A DNA stretch of 58,560 nt from Saprospiraceae bacterium (GTDB taxonomy: Bacteria; Bacteroidota; Bacteroidia; Chitinophagales; Saprospiraceae), in contig WFXH01000063.1 in the NCBI GenBank assembly GCA_015490715.1, forward strand, positions 1 through 58,560, in the 5' to 3' direction. Positions 34,091 to 42,145 of this stretch are shown piece after piece. The position numbers were made by a program, and so were the translations under genes. The notes beneath the pieces were generated by a model. That model was not told the DNA's origin and made no database searches. It saw only the letters and a list, made by a program, of their open reading frames with translations. The stretch's first letter is position 1. The number at the start of each line of letters is the position of its first letter.

Positions 34091-34451
34091 GGTCTGCTGG
34101 CTTCTTTACGATGCGATTGTGCTTGTCTACGTGGACCACCACTGGCCGATATTGCTGCATCTCTTCCTCTGTCATTAATGCATAGGAGATGATAATAATG
34201 GTATCGCCCACCACGGCCTTTCTCGCCGCCGGCCCGTTGAGGCATATTACCCCACTGTTTCGTCGTCCCGGGATGACATAGGTCTCAAAGCGCTCGCCGT
34301 TGTCGACATTGACCACCTGCACGCGCTCTCCATTCTTCAGATCGGCCGCCTCCATCAAGGCTTCATCGATTGTGATGCTGCCCTCGTAGTGCAATTCGGC
34401 CTCAGTGACAGTAGCACGATGTATCTTACTCTTAAACATCCATCGCATCAT
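34071..34451 (-). CDS. panD: aspartate 1-decarboxylase (pyruvoyl enzyme)
   Basis: The enzyme makes beta-alanine from aspartate for pantothenate and CoA synthesis. The proenzyme self-cleaves at Gly24-Ser25 in [10 protein letters not shown] to form the pyruvoyl group. Starting at ATG 34451, this site has exactly the numbering of E. coli PanD, which supports the start. Other landmarks are [30 protein letters not shown] (Pro where Ala is usual) and [11 protein letters not shown] minus-strand -7 box ends only 5-6 nt before the ATG, so the mRNA may be leaderless. It heads the operon with the flippase-like gene. Confidence 0.94.
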   Translation of the reverse strand: MMRWMFKSKIHRATVTEAELHYEGSITIDEALMEAADLKNGERVQVVNVDNGERFETYVIPGRRNSGVICLNGPAARKAVVGDTIIIISYALMTEEEMQQYRPVVVHVDKHNRIVKKPADLEIRTA

Positions 34452-34456
34452 GGCCA

Positions 34457-34464
34457 CAAAGTTA
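34457..34464 (-). promoter_or_regulatory. -7 box (TAACTTTG) abutting the panD start
   Basis: Plus-strand CAAAGTTA reads TAACTTTG on the minus strand. Its last base lies 5 nt before the start codon, leaving almost no leader. Confidence 0.5.
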
Positions 34465-34532
34465 TTTCATTTTATACAATGCTCCGTTTTTTAAATAGTT
34501 CATCCCCCTCCTCCCGACATCGACAGGCGATT

Positions 34533-34540
34533 TGTAGCTT
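34533..34540 (+). promoter_or_regulatory. -7 box (TAGCTTTG) for purH
   Basis: TAGCTTTG matches the consensus 22 nt before purH ATG 34563. Confidence 0.6.
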
Positions 34541-34562
34541 TGCACCCAAAGCCCACCATTTT

Positions 34563-36107
34563 ATGAAGCAAAAAATCCAAACCGCTCTCCTCTCCGTATA
34601 CGACAAGGGTCAACTCGACGAAATTGCCCACATGCTGTTTCGCAAAGGCATTCGGATCATTGCCACAGGCGGAACGGCCGATGCCTTGGCGGCCATGGGC
34701 ATTCCCTTTCGACGCGTTGAGGAGCTGACGGGCTTTCCCTCCATCCTCGATGGACGAGTGAAGACCCTTCACCCCATCATCTTTGGGGGACTCCTGGCCC
34801 GACGCGAAGAGGCACACCTACGACAAATCGACAAATACCGCATCCCCCTCATCGACTTGGTCGTGGTTGACCTCTACCCCTTCGAAGAGACCCTTCGCCG
34901 CACCACCGACGAAGGCGAAATCATCGAAAAGATCGATATCGGCGGAATCGCCTTGATCCGCGCAGCAGCGAAAAATTTCCACTACGTCGCGGTCATCCCC
35001 AGTAGGGAGGAATATCCCACGCTGATGGATATTCTCCAAACCCATGATGCCACCACCACCCTTGAAATGCGCAAGACACTGGCTGCCAAGGCCTTTCGAA
35101 TTAGCTCCCAGTACGACGCCCTCATTGCCCGCTACCTCGAAGGGGGACGACCCGATGACGCCGATGTCTTTTGGAGCAAATGCGCCCTCCCAACCGATGC
35201 AGCAAATACCATCCTGCGCTACGGCGAAAACCCCCATCAGCGAGCTACCTTTTTTGGTCGTCTGTATGAAATCGTGCACCAGCTCCACGGCAAGCCCCTT
35301 TCGTACAACAACCTGCTCGACATCGACGCAGCCATGGGTATCATGGCCGACCTCGGCACGGAGCAACCTGCCTTCGCCATCGTCAAGCACACCAATCCCT
35401 GCGGAGTAGCGCGCAGAGCGACAATCCATGAAGCCTGGAAGGCAGCCCTTGCAGGAGATCCCGTTTCGGCCTTTGGCGGCATCCTGATCAGCAACCGCCC
35501 CGTCGACCTCCCTCTTGCCCAACACATCGATGCACAATTTTACGAAGTGCTGATCGCCCCCTCCTTTGAAGAAGAAGCGCTGGCACTGCTCCAGCACCGA
35601 AAAAAGCGCATCCTCCTGCGCTACAGCCACCTGCCGGCACCGACACATCTCCTGCGCAGCTGTATGGAAGGCGTACTCTGCCAGACACCAGACAGCTACG
35701 TCTTTGATCGCTCCGGAGTTGAAATTGTCACCCAACGAGCACCTGACGAACGCGCATGGCGCGATATGAAGCTGGCCGACATCTGTGTCAAACACCTCAA
35801 ATCCAACGCCATCGCCGTCGTCAAAGACGACCAGCTCATCGGTATGGGATGCGGCCAGCCCTCGCGCATCGACGCGTGCAAACAAGCCATCGACAAGGCA
35901 CACCACTACGGCTTCGATACGAGCGGAGCCGTACTTGCCTCTGATGCGTTTTTCCCCTTTGATGATTGCGTGCGCTTAGCCCACCAGGCCGGCATCCGCA
36001 CCATCGTACAGCCCGGCGGCTCCATCCGCGACAAAGACAGCATCGACTTTTGCAATGCCCACGATATGTGCATGGTCTTCACCCACCATCGGCACTTTCG
36101 CCATTAG
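34563..36107 (+). CDS. purH: bifunctional AICAR formyltransferase / IMP cyclohydrolase
   Basis: The enzyme catalyses the last two steps of de novo IMP synthesis. The 514-residue product has the N-terminal cyclohydrolase domain: LLSVYDKGQLDEIA, IIATGGTADAL, LTGFPSILDGRVKTLHP, VDLYPFE and IDIGGIALIRAAAKN. The C-terminal formyltransferase domain follows: LRYGENPHQRATFF, IVKHTNPCGVA, DPVSAFGGIL and SDAFFPFDDCV. The start is ATG 34563 (MKQKIQTALLSVYDKG), 22 nt after a -7 box, although the frame is open upstream to 34389. It is convergent with mlaF, 9 nt apart. Confidence 0.96.
   Translation: MKQKIQTALLSVYDKGQLDEIAHMLFRKGIRIIATGGTADALAAMGIPFRRVEELTGFPSILDGRVKTLHPIIFGGLLARREEAHLRQIDKYRIPLIDLVVVDLYPFEETLRRTTDEGEIIEKIDIGGIALIRAAAKNFHYVAVIPSREEYPTLMDILQTHDATTTLEMRKTLAAKAFRISSQYDALIARYLEGGRPDDADVFWSKCALPTDAANTILRYGENPHQRATFFGRLYEIVHQLHGKPLSYNNLLDIDAAMGIMADLGTEQPAFAIVKHTNPCGVARRATIHEAWKAALAGDPVSAFGGILISNRPVDLPLAQHIDAQFYEVLIAPSFEEEALALLQHRKKRILLRYSHLPAPTHLLRSCMEGVLCQTPDSYVFDRSGVEIVTQRAPDERAWRDMKLADICVKHLKSNAIAVVKDDQLIGMGCGQPSRIDACKQAIDKAHHYGFDTSGAVLASDAFFPFDDCVRLAHQAGIRTIVQPGGSIRDKDSIDFCNAHDMCMVFTHHRHFRH
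35264..35275 (+). repeat. GTATRAAATNGT 12-mer (in purH)
   Basis: GTATGAAATCGT, an exact match encoding LYEIVH within purH. Confidence 0.75.
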
Positions 36108-36116
36108 ACCGCGACA

Positions 36117-36884
36117 CTACTCCTCACAGCGCAATGCACGCTCGCGCAATCCCTTCAAAAAGGGCGAAGCAAAAATGAAATTGAGGATGGTCTCATCCTT
36201 TGAGTACAAGATTTCATCCTTGGTGCCCTGCCAGGCGATGCGCCCCCCCTGGAGGAGCAAGATGGTATCGCCGATTTGCATGACAGAATTCATGTCGTGG
36301 GTGTTGATGACGGTGGTGATGTCGTACTTGCGTGTGATCTCCGATATCAACTGGTCGATGATCAGCGCTGTCTTGGGATCCAGACCGCTGTTGGGCTCGT
36401 CGCAAAAGAGATAGCGCGGATTCATCACAATGGCGCGAGCAATGGCGACGCGCTTTTGCATGCCACCACTCAACTCTGAGGGATACTTGTGTAAGACGTC
36501 GTCGAGCTCGACTTTTTCCAGTACCTCCTGCACGCGCTTGCGCTTCTCCCCCATCGTCATCGACGTAAACATATCGAGCGGAAAGCGAATGTTTTCCTCC
36601 ACCGTCCACGAGTCGAAGAGTGCCCCACCCTGAAACAACATGCCGATCTGCATGCGCAACTTGCGCAAGGCACTGCGCCCCAGCGACAAAAAATCCACCT
36701 CATCGTAATAGATGCGCCCCCGATCGGGACGAAGCAGCCCCACCATGATCTTCAACAATACAGTCTTACCCGCACCACTGCGGCCGATGATGAGATTGGT
36801 CTTGCCCCTGTGAAAGGTGCTTGTAATGTCTTCCAACACCCGCTTATCTCCAAAAGACTTGTATATGTGCTCGATGCGAATCAT
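36117..36884 (-). CDS. mlaF: ABC transporter ATPase of the Mla/Ttg2 phospholipid system (MlaF-like)
   Basis: The 255-residue ATPase has Walker A GRSGAGKT, signature LSGGMQKRVAIARAI, Walker B YLFCDEP with NSGLDPKT, and the switch His in THDMNSVMQIGD. The paired MlaE-like permease gene upstream overlaps it by 4 nt (ATGA), identifying the Mla/Ttg2 family. This family moves phospholipids between inner and outer membranes to keep outer-membrane asymmetry. The MCE-domain gene (mlaD) usually next in line is absent: the following gene is the convergent purH. Confidence 0.9.
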   Translation of the reverse strand: MIRIEHIYKSFGDKRVLEDITSTFHRGKTNLIIGRSGAGKTVLLKIMVGLLRPDRGRIYYDEVDFLSLGRSALRKLRMQIGMLFQGGALFDSWTVEENIRFPLDMFTSMTMGEKRKRVQEVLEKVELDDVLHKYPSELSGGMQKRVAIARAIVMNPRYLFCDEPNSGLDPKTALIIDQLISEITRKYDITTVINTHDMNSVMQIGDTILLLQGGRIAWQGTKDEILYSKDETILNFIFASPFLKGLRERALRCEE

Positions 36885-37639
36885 GTCATGATCACAGCTA
36901 TGACGTAATCTGCAATGAGTATGGCCACATCACTAAAGACGACAGCCCTCGTGCTGGCACGACCGAGCTCTATACTCCCCGTGCCCACAAAATATCCCTG
37001 ATAGGCCGATATCGTCGTGAGCAAGAAGGCAAAGACCACCGCCTTGACCAACATGATGAAGACATTGTACGGCTCAAAAAAGGAGTGCAACCCCAAGATA
37101 TACTCGCTCGCCGTAAAGAGATTGCCCCATATACTGGTGTAAAATCCCCCGACGATGCTGACCCCCGCCGAGATGACGACCAACATGGGTATGACCAATA
37201 GCGCCGCCACCAGCCGCGGCCACACCAAAAAAGCCACCGTATTGACCCCCATGACCTCCATGGCATCGATGATCTCCTTCTGCCGCATGCCCCCGATCTC
37301 TGTGGCAATATTGGCGCCCACTTTGCCCGCCAACAACATGCACGTAAAGGTGGGCGCCAGCTCGATAATCGACATGTCGCGCACGATGTAGCCGATATAG
37401 TAATTTGGCACAAAAGTGCCCGATATCTGGTACGAAAACTGCACCGCCGTCACCGCCCCGAAAAACACCGAAATGATAAACACCACTGGTAACGAACCAA
37501 TGCCGATGGCATCCGCCTGTCGAATAGCCTCGCGGTAATACACACTCCACTTTTCGGGACGCGAAGCCAGCATCCACATCCACTGACACCACTGACCCAG
37601 CTGAAAGAAAAAGTGCTCGATAATCCTCGCGATGTTCAT
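36881..37639 (-). CDS. mlaE: ABC transporter permease of the Mla/Ttg2 phospholipid system (MlaE-like)
   Basis: The 252-residue permease has five or so helices and the family landmarks GSLPVVFIISVFFGAVTAVQ, ELAPTFTCMLLAGKVGANIATEIG (overlapping parts), the conserved EVMGVNT and LVWPRLVAALLVIP. It works with MlaF. The start is ATG 37639 (MNIARIIEHFFFQLGQ). A -7 box ends only 5 nt upstream, so the longer frame to 37669 would start before transcription, and the message may be leaderless. A second partner carrying the MCE domain should be elsewhere in the genome. Confidence 0.9.
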   Translation of the reverse strand: MNIARIIEHFFFQLGQWCQWMWMLASRPEKWSVYYREAIRQADAIGIGSLPVVFIISVFFGAVTAVQFSYQISGTFVPNYYIGYIVRDMSIIELAPTFTCMLLAGKVGANIATEIGGMRQKEIIDAMEVMGVNTVAFLVWPRLVAALLVIPMLVVISAGVSIVGGFYTSIWGNLFTASEYILGLHSFFEPYNVFIMLVKAVVFAFLLTTISAYQGYFVGTGSIELGRASTRAVVFSDVAILIADYVIAVIMT

Positions 37640-37644
37640 GGCTA

Positions 37645-37652
37645 CAAAAGTA
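37645..37652 (-). promoter_or_regulatory. -7 box (TACTTTTG) abutting the mlaE start
   Basis: Plus-strand CAAAAGTA reads TACTTTTG on the minus strand, ending about 5 nt before ATG 37639. Confidence 0.5.
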
Positions 37653-37705
37653 GAGATTTTTTGTCTCAATAACTCCCGACCATCCGATCACATCCGCTAT
37701 CCACC

Positions 37706-37719
37706 CCGCTACGTAGCGG
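37706..37719. promoter_or_regulatory. perfect 14-bp palindrome between divergent mlaE and ileS promoters
   Basis: CCGCTACGTAGCGG is fully palindromic and lies between the two divergent -7 boxes, closer to the ileS one (12 nt). It could be a dimeric repressor site or the stem of a leader hairpin. No regulator is nearby. Confidence 0.4.
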
Positions 37720-37731
37720 TGCGAAATAGCG

Positions 37732-37739
37732 TATATTTG
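37732..37739 (+). promoter_or_regulatory. -7 box (TATATTTG) for ileS
   Basis: TATATTTG matches the consensus 33 nt before ATG 37773. Confidence 0.6.
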
Positions 37740-37772
37740 CGTTTTTAATTGCAGATCAAAAGATCAACCAGC

Positions 37773-40700
37773 ATGTACAGAGAATATACCGCTCTCGATC
37801 TTCCCAAAATCGACGAAGAAATCCTTCAATTCTGGAATGCCCACGACATCTTTCGCAAGAGCATCGAAACGCGCCCCGAAGACCGCCGCTTCGTGTTTTA
37901 CGAAGGCCCCCCTTCGGCCAACGGCATGCCCGGCATCCATCACGTCATGGCCCGCACGATTAAAGACCTCATCTGTCGCTTCCAAACTATGAAGGGCAAG
38001 CGCGTCGAGCGCAAAGGTGGGTGGGACACCCACGGCCTGCCCGTCGAGCTCACCGTCGAAAAGGAACTCGGCATCACCAAAAAAGACATCGGCAAGCGCA
38101 TCTCCATCGAAGAATACAATCGACACTGCCGCAATACCGTCATGCGATACAAGGCCCAGTGGGACAAACTCACCCAGATGATGGGCTACTGGGTCGACCT
38201 CGAACACCCCTACATCACCTTCGACAACGATTACATCGAATCCGTCTGGTGGCTCCTCAAACAGCTCTACGACAAAGGACTCCTCTACAAGGGCTACACC
38301 ATCCAGCCCTATTCTCCCGCAGCAGGTACGGGATTGAGCTCGCACGAACTCAACCTGCCCGGTTGCTATCGCGAAGTGGTCGACGTGTCGGTCGTGGCAC
38401 AATTTGAAGTATTGCGCGATGAGCGATCGGCTTTTTTGTATGAAATGGTGCAACGCGGCAATGTCTACCTGCTGGCATGGACCACCACGCCGTGGACACT
38501 ACCCTCCAATACCGCACTGGCCGTAGGCGAAGACATTGACTATGCCCTGATAGCTACGTACAACCCCTACACCCTCCAGCCCGTCAACGTCATCCTCGCC
38601 GAAGAAACCCTCTATCGCTGGTTAAAACCCGAACAGCAAAAACTCCCCTGGATCGACGACCCCTCACTCTTGAAGGATAAAAAGCCGCACGAATTGCCCA
38701 TGCGCGTCCTCCACGTACTCAAAGGCTCCCAGCTGGTCGGACTGCGCTACAAGCAGCTCTTGCCCTACGTCCAACCCCAGGAGGGCAAGGCCTTCATCGT
38801 AGTGGCCGGCGACTTTGTCACCACCGACGAAGGCACCGGCATCGTCCACATCGCCCCATCCTTCGGCGCTGACGATATGCGCATGGCCAAAAAATACGGC
38901 CTGGCTGCCCTCACCCTGGTCGACAAAGAGGGCAAATTTGTCGACGAAATGGGCGAATTTGCCGGCCGCTACGTCAAAGACTACAAAAACGAAGGCCCCA
39001 ATTACCGCGATGTCAACGTCGACATTGCCGTCAAACTCAAAAAGGAAAACAAGGCCTTTGCCGTTCAAAAATACCGACACAACTACCCGCACTGTTGGCG
39101 CACCGATAAACCCATCCTTTACTATCCGCTCGACTCGTGGTTTGTCCGCACCTCCTCGGTCAAAGACAAGCTCGTCGCCCTCAATCGAAAAATCAACTGG
39201 AAGCCCCCCTCAACCGGCACTGGGCGGTTTGAAAACTGGCTGGCCAATCTGCAAGACTGGAACCTCTCGCGTTCGCGCTTCTGGGGCATCCCCCTTCCCA
39301 TCTGGCATACCGATGATTATAGCTACATGCGCTGCATCGGCTCAGTGGCCGAACTTAAAGAGGAAATCGAAAAGGCCAACCACGTGCTCGGACTCAACCA
39401 GAGCGTACCCGAAGACCTACACCGCCCCTACATCGATCAAATTGTGCTCGTATCCGACGACGGTAGGCCCATGCGCCGTGAGGAAGACCTCATCGACGTG
39501 TGGTTCGACAGCGGCTCGATGCCCTACGCCCAATGGCACTATCCCTTCGAAAATCGCGACAAATTCGAACAACACTTCCCCGCCGACTTCATCGCTGAAG
39601 GCGTCGACCAGACGAGAGGCTGGTTTTTTACCCTCCACGCAATCGCAGGCATGGTGTTCGACAGCGTGGCTTTTAAAAACGTCATCGCCAACGGCCTGGT
39701 GCTCGATCGGGCAGGACAAAAGATGTCCAAGCGCCTGGGCAACGTCGTCGACCCCTTCGAAACCATCCAAACCTACGGCGCCGACGCTACCCGATGGTAC
39801 ATGATTTCCAACGCACCACCTTGGGAAAACCTCAAATTCGACATCGCCGGCATCCAGGAAGTGCAGCGAAAGTTTTTCGGTACCCTCTACAACACCTACA
39901 GCTTCTTTGCCCTCTACGCCAATATCGACGGCTTCACTTACGACCACGACGACGTGCCCTACGACCAGCGCCCCGAACTCGATCGGTGGATCCTCTCACT
40001 GCTCCAAAATCTCATCATTAAGACCCACGACGCCTACGCCGATTACGACCCTACACCCGCAGCGCGTGCCATCCAGCACTTCGTCATCGACCATTTGAGC
40101 AACTGGTACGTGCGTCTCAGCAGGCGCCGATTCTGGAAGGGCGAAAAAGATGCCCAATCTACCGACAAACGCTCCGCCTATCAGACCCTCTATACCTGCC
40201 TCATCACCGTATCCAAACTCATGGCTCCCATCGCGCCCTTCTTCGCCGAATGGCTCTACCGCAACCTCAACGAAGTCACGAAAAAAGAACCCTACCTATC
40301 GGTCCATCTGGCCTACTACCCCCAACCCCAACATCTATGGATCGACACCGACCTCGAACGACGCATGGACTACGCCCAACGCATCTCCTCTATGGTACTG
40401 TCCCTGCGTAAAAAGGCCAAAGTGCGCGTGCGCCAACCCCTGCGCAAAATCCTCATCCCCATCACCCGCCCCGGCCTCGATGACGACATCCGACAGGTCG
40501 AAGACATCATCCGCTCCGAAGTCAATGTCAAACAAATCGAATACATCCCCGCGCAGAACGATTTCATACAAAAACAAATCAAACCCAACTATAAAACCCT
40601 CGGGCCCCGTCTGGGCAAGAAAATGAAAGCCGCTGCCGCACAAATCCAAAAGCTCCCCCCAGAAGTGATTGCCCAGCTCGAACAAGGTCGGCCCCATACC

Positions 40701-41108
40701 ATCGACCTCGAAGGTGAATCCCTCGAACTCCACCCCGATGACGTCATCATCACCGCCGTCGACATCCCCGGCTGGAGCGTCACCACCGACGGCGAGCTCA
40801 CCGTAGCCTTAGACCTCGAAATCGACCCCCGCCTCGAAGCAGAAGGCCTGGCACGCGACATCATCAACCGCATCCAAAACCTCCGCAAACAACTCCAACT
40901 CGACGTAACCGAAAAGATCGAAGTCTACATCGCCGCCCACCCGCAAATCGAAAAAGCCATCGAGTGGTTTGGTGACTACATCGCCAACGAAGTGCTCGCC
41001 CAAGCCATCCACCTCGTACCAGAGGTCAAAGAGGGCTACGACATAGAACTGCCCTCCAATATCCACACCCGCATCCGCATCGCACGACTCGTACAATCAC
41101 ATCAATAA
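37773..41108 (+). CDS. ileS: isoleucyl-tRNA synthetase (long, eukaryote-like form)
   Basis: The 1111-residue class I synthetase charges tRNA-Ile. The N-terminal YEGPPSANGMPGIHHV carries the HIGH-equivalent (53-58). RKGGWDTHGLPVE begins the connective region. The editing domain occupies roughly 190-400, and KMSKRLGN (about 650) is the second catalytic motif. An anticodon-binding helical domain and a long C-terminal extension follow, as in the eukaryote-like IleRS of Bacteroidota, which is associated with mupirocin insensitivity in other lineages. I chose ATG 37773, since the eight upstream codons are not conserved in style. Two copies of the 12-mer lie within the gene. Confidence 0.96.
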   Translation: MYREYTALDLPKIDEEILQFWNAHDIFRKSIETRPEDRRFVFYEGPPSANGMPGIHHVMARTIKDLICRFQTMKGKRVERKGGWDTHGLPVELTVEKELGITKKDIGKRISIEEYNRHCRNTVMRYKAQWDKLTQMMGYWVDLEHPYITFDNDYIESVWWLLKQLYDKGLLYKGYTIQPYSPAAGTGLSSHELNLPGCYREVVDVSVVAQFEVLRDERSAFLYEMVQRGNVYLLAWTTTPWTLPSNTALAVGEDIDYALIATYNPYTLQPVNVILAEETLYRWLKPEQQKLPWIDDPSLLKDKKPHELPMRVLHVLKGSQLVGLRYKQLLPYVQPQEGKAFIVVAGDFVTTDEGTGIVHIAPSFGADDMRMAKKYGLAALTLVDKEGKFVDEMGEFAGRYVKDYKNEGPNYRDVNVDIAVKLKKENKAFAVQKYRHNYPHCWRTDKPILYYPLDSWFVRTSSVKDKLVALNRKINWKPPSTGTGRFENWLANLQDWNLSRSRFWGIPLPIWHTDDYSYMRCIGSVAELKEEIEKANHVLGLNQSVPEDLHRPYIDQIVLVSDDGRPMRREEDLIDVWFDSGSMPYAQWHYPFENRDKFEQHFPADFIAEGVDQTRGWFFTLHAIAGMVFDSVAFKNVIANGLVLDRAGQKMSKRLGNVVDPFETIQTYGADATRWYMISNAPPWENLKFDIAGIQEVQRKFFGTLYNTYSFFALYANIDGFTYDHDDVPYDQRPELDRWILSLLQNLIIKTHDAYADYDPTPAARAIQHFVIDHLSNWYVRLSRRRFWKGEKDAQSTDKRSAYQTLYTCLITVSKLMAPIAPFFAEWLYRNLNEVTKKEPYLSVHLAYYPQPQHLWIDTDLERRMDYAQRISSMVLSLRKKAKVRVRQPLRKILIPITRPGLDDDIRQVEDIIRSEVNVKQIEYIPAQNDFIQKQIKPNYKTLGPRLGKKMKAAAAQIQKLPPEVIAQLEQGRPHTIDLEGESLELHPDDVIITAVDIPGWSVTTDGELTVALDLEIDPRLEAEGLARDIINRIQNLRKQLQLDVTEKIEVYIAAHPQIEKAIEWFGDYIANEVLAQAIHLVPEVKEGYDIELPSNIHTRIRIARLVQSHQ
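38438..38449 (+). repeat. GTATRAAATNGT 12-mer (in ileS)
   Basis: GTATGAAATGGT, an exact match encoding LYEMVQ. Confidence 0.75.
40558..40569 (-). repeat. GTATRAAATNGT 12-mer (in ileS)
   Basis: Plus strand reads ACGATTTCATAC; an exact match on the minus strand. Confidence 0.75.
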
Positions 41109-41165
41109 TTGCAGACGATAAATGTCGATGTGACAAATGTCATTTTTGCAAAACGCTCGTATCCA

Positions 41166-41173
41166 TACCTTTG
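41166..41173 (+). promoter_or_regulatory. -7 box (TACCTTTG) for the cytochrome c gene
   Basis: TACCTTTG lies 20 nt before ATG 41193, which supports that start rather than the open frame from 41109. Confidence 0.65.
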
Positions 41174-41190
41174 CCACAAAATTCTCTTTC

Positions 41191-41202
41191 GTATGAAACC
41201 GT
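41191..41202 (+). repeat. near-match (11/12) to the dispersed 12-mer over a start codon
   Basis: GTATGAAACCGT differs from the consensus by one base and contains the ATG of the cytochrome c gene. Confidence 0.5.
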
Positions 41203-41942
41203 ATACCATACATATTCTCTGGCTGGTGTTCATCGGTGCACTACTCACCAGCACCGTCCTTCACGCCCAAAACGAAGAAGGCAAAAAACTCTTCAAATCC
41301 TATTGCGCAGCCTGCCATAAAATGGATCAAAAACTCGTCGGCCCTCCTCTGCAAGGCGTCGTCCAAAAATGGGAAGAGGCCGGCGAAGGCGATTTGCTCG
41401 TCGAGTGGATCAAAAACCCCGAAGCCCTCTACAAAAGCGGTAAATCCAAAATGGCCAAAGCCGCCTGGGACCTCACCCCCACCATGATGACCCCCACCCC
41501 CGGCATCACCGACGAACAAATCCACCTCATCATCGACTACCTCAAAAACTGGAAGCCCAAAGAAAAACCCGCCGCCACAACAGCTGCCCCATCGACGACC
41601 ACCACCAAAGTCACCGTCGTCGAAAACAAAACCATGACCAAACTCCTATTCGTCTCGCTGCTCATACTCACCGCCATCATCCTCATCGGCATCATCGTCC
41701 TCTTTAAAATACTGTACAACCTGCTCCCCAAAAACATATCGACCACCCATCAATGGACCATTCCTCTCCTGTTGAGCTTCGGCCTGAGTGCTTCCCCCTC
41801 ACGTGCAGCTACTCCAATGCTCAGCTGGCTCGACCAAGTGAGCCGCGTAGAGGTCTACATCCTGCTCGCCATCGACATCGTCCTACTCTTGACCTTGCTG
41901 TACCTCTGGTCAATGCTCAAAAAATACCTGCAAGAAAAGTAA
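41193..41942 (+). CDS. membrane-anchored monohaem cytochrome c
   Basis: The 249-residue protein has an export signal (residues 1-26, ending VLHAQ). A class I cytochrome c domain (about 27-120) carries CAACH at 38-42 and candidate axial Met residues in LTPTMMTPTPG. A Thr/Ala/Pro linker (about 125-145) leads to a transmembrane helix (LLFVSLLILTAIILIGIIVL). A second short hydrophobic C-terminal helix (VYILLAIDIVLLLTLLYLW) follows. It is probably a periplasm-facing electron carrier tied to the membrane. No oxidase or bc1 genes adjoin it, so the partner is unknown. Confidence 0.85.
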   Translation: MKPYTIHILWLVFIGALLTSTVLHAQNEEGKKLFKSYCAACHKMDQKLVGPPLQGVVQKWEEAGEGDLLVEWIKNPEALYKSGKSKMAKAAWDLTPTMMTPTPGITDEQIHLIIDYLKNWKPKEKPAATTAAPSTTTTKVTVVENKTMTKLLFVSLLILTAIILIGIIVLFKILYNLLPKNISTTHQWTIPLLLSFGLSASPSRAATPMLSWLDQVSRVEVYILLAIDIVLLLTLLYLWSMLKKYLQEK

Positions 41943-42000
41943 GGACATACTCCGCAAGCTGAAAGACCAACCAGATTTGAGCACATGCAGTTATAAGCAA

Positions 42001-42026
42001 GTATAAAATTGTGCGTATAAAATCGT
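42001..42026 (+). repeat. tandem pair of GTATRAAATNGT 12-mers
   Basis: GTATAAAATTGT (42001-42012) and GTATAAAATCGT (42015-42026) are exact direct copies, 14 nt start to start, in the spacer between the cytochrome c and TlpA-like genes. Confidence 0.8.
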
Positions 42027-42145
42027 TCGCCCCACCGAAAATTTTGTCAAGGTGAGTGACTCCCCAGATGTGAGAGAATTCTCCACTCAAAGCGTACTTG
42101 TCAAGGACATTTTTCGTTGGTAATGCGTACGAAAGTGTACTGCTT

